Positions 15,012-16,704 of a stretch of 16,704 bases of DNA are shown in pieces (positions within the stretch are counted from its first letter, which is position 1; each line of letters begins with the position of its first letter). The position numbers were made by a program, and so were the translations under genes. The stretch is taken from contig UQQA01000046.1 in assembly GCA_900543105.1 (NCBI GenBank), positions 1 to 16,704 of the forward strand. The letters run 5' to 3'. The notes under the pieces were generated by a model. That model searched no databases. It saw only the letters and a list, made by a program, of their open reading frames with translations, and was not told where the DNA came from. Source of the stretch: an uncultured Ruminococcus sp. (GTDB lineage: Bacteria > Bacillota > Clostridia > Oscillospirales > Ruminococcaceae).

Positions 15012-15683
15012 ATGACAAACGTATTTAAAGAGAATAGTACATTTCAGCTCAACCATAAAAATCTTGCCGATGGCTTGAAGCTGCTTGACAGCATAAATGA
15101 CAAGACCATTGCCACAGCTTTTTTCGACCCACAGTACAGGGGTGTGCCTGACAAGCTCAGATACGGAAATGAGGGAAAGGGCAGGGGAAAGGCAAGATGT
15201 GTTCTTCCGCAGATGGACGAGCGTACAATCGTATCGTTCATTTATGAAATAGACCGTGTTCTGAAAGACAGCGGACATTTGCTCCTTTGGGTAGATAAAT
15301 TCCACCTGTGTCAGGGTGTCCGCAGATGGATTGACGGAACAGACCTTAATCTTGTGGATATGATAGTCTGGGAGAAGGGCAAAATCGGTATGGGGTATCG
15401 TTCAAGAAGAAAATCCGAGTATCTGATGATATGTCAGAAAAATCCGGTAAAGGCAAAGGCTTGTTGGACAGACCACTCCATTCCCGATGTCTGGGCAGAA
15501 GCAAAACCAAGCATTCACCCACACAGCAAGCCGATTGAGCTTCAGCGCAGGCTTATTGCCGCAACAACCAATGAGGGCGATGTGGTTCTTGACCCTGCAT
15601 CGGACGGATTCTCTGTGTTTGAAGCCTGCAAGTCACTTGGCAGAGATTTTGTGGGCGGAGATGTTTTGTATGGAGAAAGCTAA
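15012..15683 (+). CDS. Site-specific DNA methyltransferase, N4/N6 beta-class layout
   Basis: The 223-residue protein carries the catalytic motif early ('FFDPQY', Asp39-Tyr42, a variant of DPPY) and the AdoMet-binding motif late ('VLDPASDGFSVFEACKSLGRDFVGGD'), with 'HPHSKPIELQRRLI' (motif X) before it. This IV-to-X-I order is that of PF01555-type enzymes. The usual 'DPFxGSGT' glycines are replaced by 'DPASDGFS', so the AdoMet site departs from the classical form; I believe ICE-borne relatives share the DPQY variant. ATG 15012 has AGAGGTGA at about 14999-15006. It starts 26 bases after the helicase stop, in what was probably one operon. No cognate restriction enzyme is visible, so host-restriction evasion by the conjugative element is a plausible job. 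Confidence 0.82.
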   Translation: MTNVFKENSTFQLNHKNLADGLKLLDSINDKTIATAFFDPQYRGVPDKLRYGNEGKGRGKARCVLPQMDERTIVSFIYEIDRVLKDSGHLLLWVDKFHLCQGVRRWIDGTDLNLVDMIVWEKGKIGMGYRSRRKSEYLMICQKNPVKAKACWTDHSIPDVWAEAKPSIHPHSKPIELQRRLIAATTNEGDVVLDPASDGFSVFEACKSLGRDFVGGDVLYGES

Positions 15684-15710
15684 GAACCACCATTTATAAT
15701 TATTTATCCA

Positions 15711-15750
15711 ATCCCTTCATACTTGCGAGTCAAGTATGGAGGGACTTTTT
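15711..15750 (+). terminator. Rho-independent terminator of the helicase-methyltransferase operon
   Basis: CCCTTCATACTTG (15713-15725) pairs with CAAGTATGGAGGG (15731-15743), with one T-G pair and a 5-base loop. A CTTTTT run follows at 15745-15750. It lies about 30 bases after the methyltransferase stop. Confidence 0.9.
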
Positions 15751-15885
15751 GTTAATCTGTGCTAAGAATAATTTGTTTGTAAAAATTCCCGTTTTCGTGT
15801 TTATATGAGCTTTTTCGACGGCATTTTACACCAAAAAAGCGTATAATCTGTTGTGTGATGTGCTTGCTGCTGATCTGAAAGCACT

Positions 15886-15919
15886 CCGTTTATCCAATTT
15901 CGGATAAGCGGATTTTTTT
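15886..15919 (+). terminator. Second strong terminator, possibly ending a short transcript
   Basis: CCGTTTATCC (15886-15895) pairs with GGATAAGCGG (15902-15911), with one T-G pair, followed by seven Ts (15913-15919). No gene precedes it after the terminator at 15711-15750. A TATAAT box at 15843-15848 and a GTGCTT/AAGCAC stem (15860-15865, 15879-15884) lie just upstream, so it may end a short non-coding RNA of about 70 bases. No convincing -35 box was found. The rest of the gene-free stretch 15684-15982 holds only the other terminator and the palindrome at 15942. Confidence 0.85.
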
Positions 15920-15941
15920 CTTTATGATTGATTTATTAAGC

Positions 15942-15960
15942 ATTATAAGTTGCTTATAAT
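15942..15960 (+). promoter_or_regulatory. Palindromic operator-like site over the -10 region of the sigma-like gene
   Basis: ATTATAAG (15942-15949) and CTTATAAT (15953-15960) form a perfect 8+8 inverted repeat around TTG. The right arm contains TATAAT (15955-15960), a possible -10 box, and the ribosome binding site AAAGGAG (15968-15974) follows directly. Overlap of a palindrome with a promoter suggests repression, perhaps autoregulation. A good -35 box at 17 bases is not evident. Confidence 0.5.
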
Positions 15961-15982
15961 TGGAAGCAAAGGAGTTTATGGT

Positions 15983-16371
15983 ATGTATTTGAAATTAAAA
16001 AAAACGAAATCAGCGATGAAATAAAAAGGTATATAAATAGGGAACATATCAAAGAGTATCGTCGAAGATTAAGAGAGGGTGCAAGGCTTGTGTATGTTTG
16101 TGATGAGGATATTTATAGTTTATATGAGAATGGTTATTCGCCAAGTGCTTCTGATGAATACGAACATAAAGAAAATGTGCGTATGTTGAGGAAAATCATA
16201 TCTGAAACTCTTTCCAAACAAGAAAAAGCTGTTGTTATACATATCTATTATGAAGGTTATACACAGGAACAGACAGCTAAGATTATGGGCATATCTCAGC
16301 CGACAGTAAATGTTTACTTAAAAAGAGCATTATGTAAATTGAGATGCAAAATAGATAATTGTGACTTGTAA
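15983..16371 (+). CDS. Sigma-70 region 4-like regulator, start joined by a -1 shift at an A8 run
   Basis: The C-terminal part encodes a sigma-factor region 4 helix-turn-helix: 'LSKQEKAVVIHIYYEGYTQEQTAKIMGISQPTVNVYLKRA'. The main frame is open from 15949 but has no ATG; its first conventional start is GTG 16090. A well-placed start (ATG 15983, 8 bases after AAAGGAG at 15968-15974) lies in a different frame that stops at 16022. A -1 shift on the heptamer A AAA AAA (15997-16003) would join MYLKLKK to NEISDEIKRYI, giving about 129 residues with a natural-looking N-terminus. This may be programmed frameshifting, transcriptional slippage, a homopolymer sequencing error, or a recent mutation. Such small sigma-like proteins regulate conjugative elements of Bacillota. 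Confidence 0.65.
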
Positions 16372-16427
16372 TTTTTGTTAATTATTACAAAGTTAGAAAT
16401 GAGTGATTTTCGTATGTCTATAAAAAG

Positions 16428-16442
16428 GTACAGTTACTGTAC
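16428..16442 (+). promoter_or_regulatory. Perfect 15-base palindrome, operator-like
   Basis: GTACAGT (16428-16434) and ACTGTAC (16436-16442) are exact inverse copies around a single T. A TATATT box follows at 16445-16450. The shape is that of a dimeric repressor operator. The regulated gene is either the sigma-like gene upstream or something beyond the window. The regulator is unknown. Confidence 0.5.
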
Positions 16443-16525
16443 TTTATATTGTAGAGGGGGTAAATAGGCATTAAATCTTAAAAAAACGGTTACGAAAATG
16501 TGTAGATATGTCCAAATGGTACAAA

Positions 16526-16685
16526 ATCAGACGGATAAATTCTATAAATTTCATAACAACACCCCTGTGGGTATTACACCTATGATTTTACGCACTTTTC
16601 CCCAAAGTGCTATGCTGAAAAAGCTGATAAATACGTTAGGCAATACCCACAGGGGTGAAATGGACAACTTTAAATTTATCTGATA
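16526..16685 (+). repeat. Nested inverted-repeat structure (MITE-like or structured element)
   Basis: CACCCCTGTGGGTATT (16560-16575) is matched perfectly by its inverse at 16642-16657. Within lie CCTA/TAGG (16579-16582, 16637-16640) and a 7-bp hairpin GCACTTT/AAAGTGC (16592-16598, 16604-16610). Outside, ATCAG and GATAAATT (16526-16541) mirror AATTTATC and TGAT (16673-16684). This gives a roughly 160-base element with outer, main and inner arms and no convincing gene. It fills much of the gene-free stretch 16372-16704. It may be a miniature transposable element, a structured RNA or a recombination/replication site. Confidence 0.55.
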
Positions 16686-16704
16686 TTATGTAAAAAACAA
16701 TTTA

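Noticed and set aside
16090..16371. GTG 16090 as the true start of the sigma-like gene
   Set aside because: The frame is open and protein-like for about 45 codons upstream, and a much better ribosome binding site lies at 15968-15974. It is kept only as an alternative.
16498..16683. 61-codon open frame at the right end
   Set aside because: It runs across both arms of the nested inverted repeat, lacks a ribosome binding site and shows no protein-like pattern.

Overview
The window looks like accessory DNA from a Gram-positive gut-type Clostridia, plausibly Ruminococcus/Oscillospiraceae. This rests on strong AGGAGG ribosome binding sites, consensus sigma-A promoters, and the kinds of gene present: a serine-recombinase mobilizable element, a conjugative-element SNF2 helicase with its methyltransferase, and a DUF6076-type protein. 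The organism call is inference from gene content; there is no rRNA or housekeeping gene to anchor it.

Layout. (1) 1-3938: two tandem, visibly AT-richer paralogous genes for secreted lipoproteins built of ankyrin-like repeats. Each is preceded by a hairpin, and a start-less open frame lies between them. (2) 3939-4223: decayed 3' end of an IS256-family transposase (in-frame TGA at 4053), then about 115 bases with nothing recognised. (3) 4224-12516: a plasmid-like mobile module. A minus-strand zinc-ribbon protein is divergent from a plus-strand series: small excisionase-like HTH protein, coiled-coil protein, ParM-type actin, ParR-type centromere binder, a repeat-rich intergenic region (six direct TGGTAT sites plus an inverted repeat), a KfrA-like HTH/coiled-coil protein, an oriT-like region, MobC, a MOBP-type relaxase, a small conserved-looking protein and a large serine recombinase with its own promoter and terminator. 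(4) 12517-15683: the 3' part of a large SNF2-type helicase gene that begins abruptly at helicase motif III, followed by a DNA methyltransferase. These look like backbone of an integrative conjugative element. (5) 15684-16704: two terminators, a palindromic operator-like site, a sigma-70-region-4 gene whose start reaches the main frame only through a -1 shift at an A8 run, another perfect palindrome, and a roughly 160-base nested inverted-repeat structure.

Interpretation. The recombinase gene ends about 70 bases before the point where the helicase coding sequence starts mid-domain. The simplest reading is that a serine-recombinase mobilizable element inserted into the snf2 gene of a larger conjugative element. 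The 5' part of the helicase, and hence the other attachment site, is not in this window. The passenger is unusual in carrying an apparent type II (ParM/ParR) partition module, a candidate centromere and a KfrA-like protein next to its mobilization genes, which suggests a plasmid-like extrachromosomal phase. Whether the ankyrin lipoproteins belong to the same element cannot be decided here.
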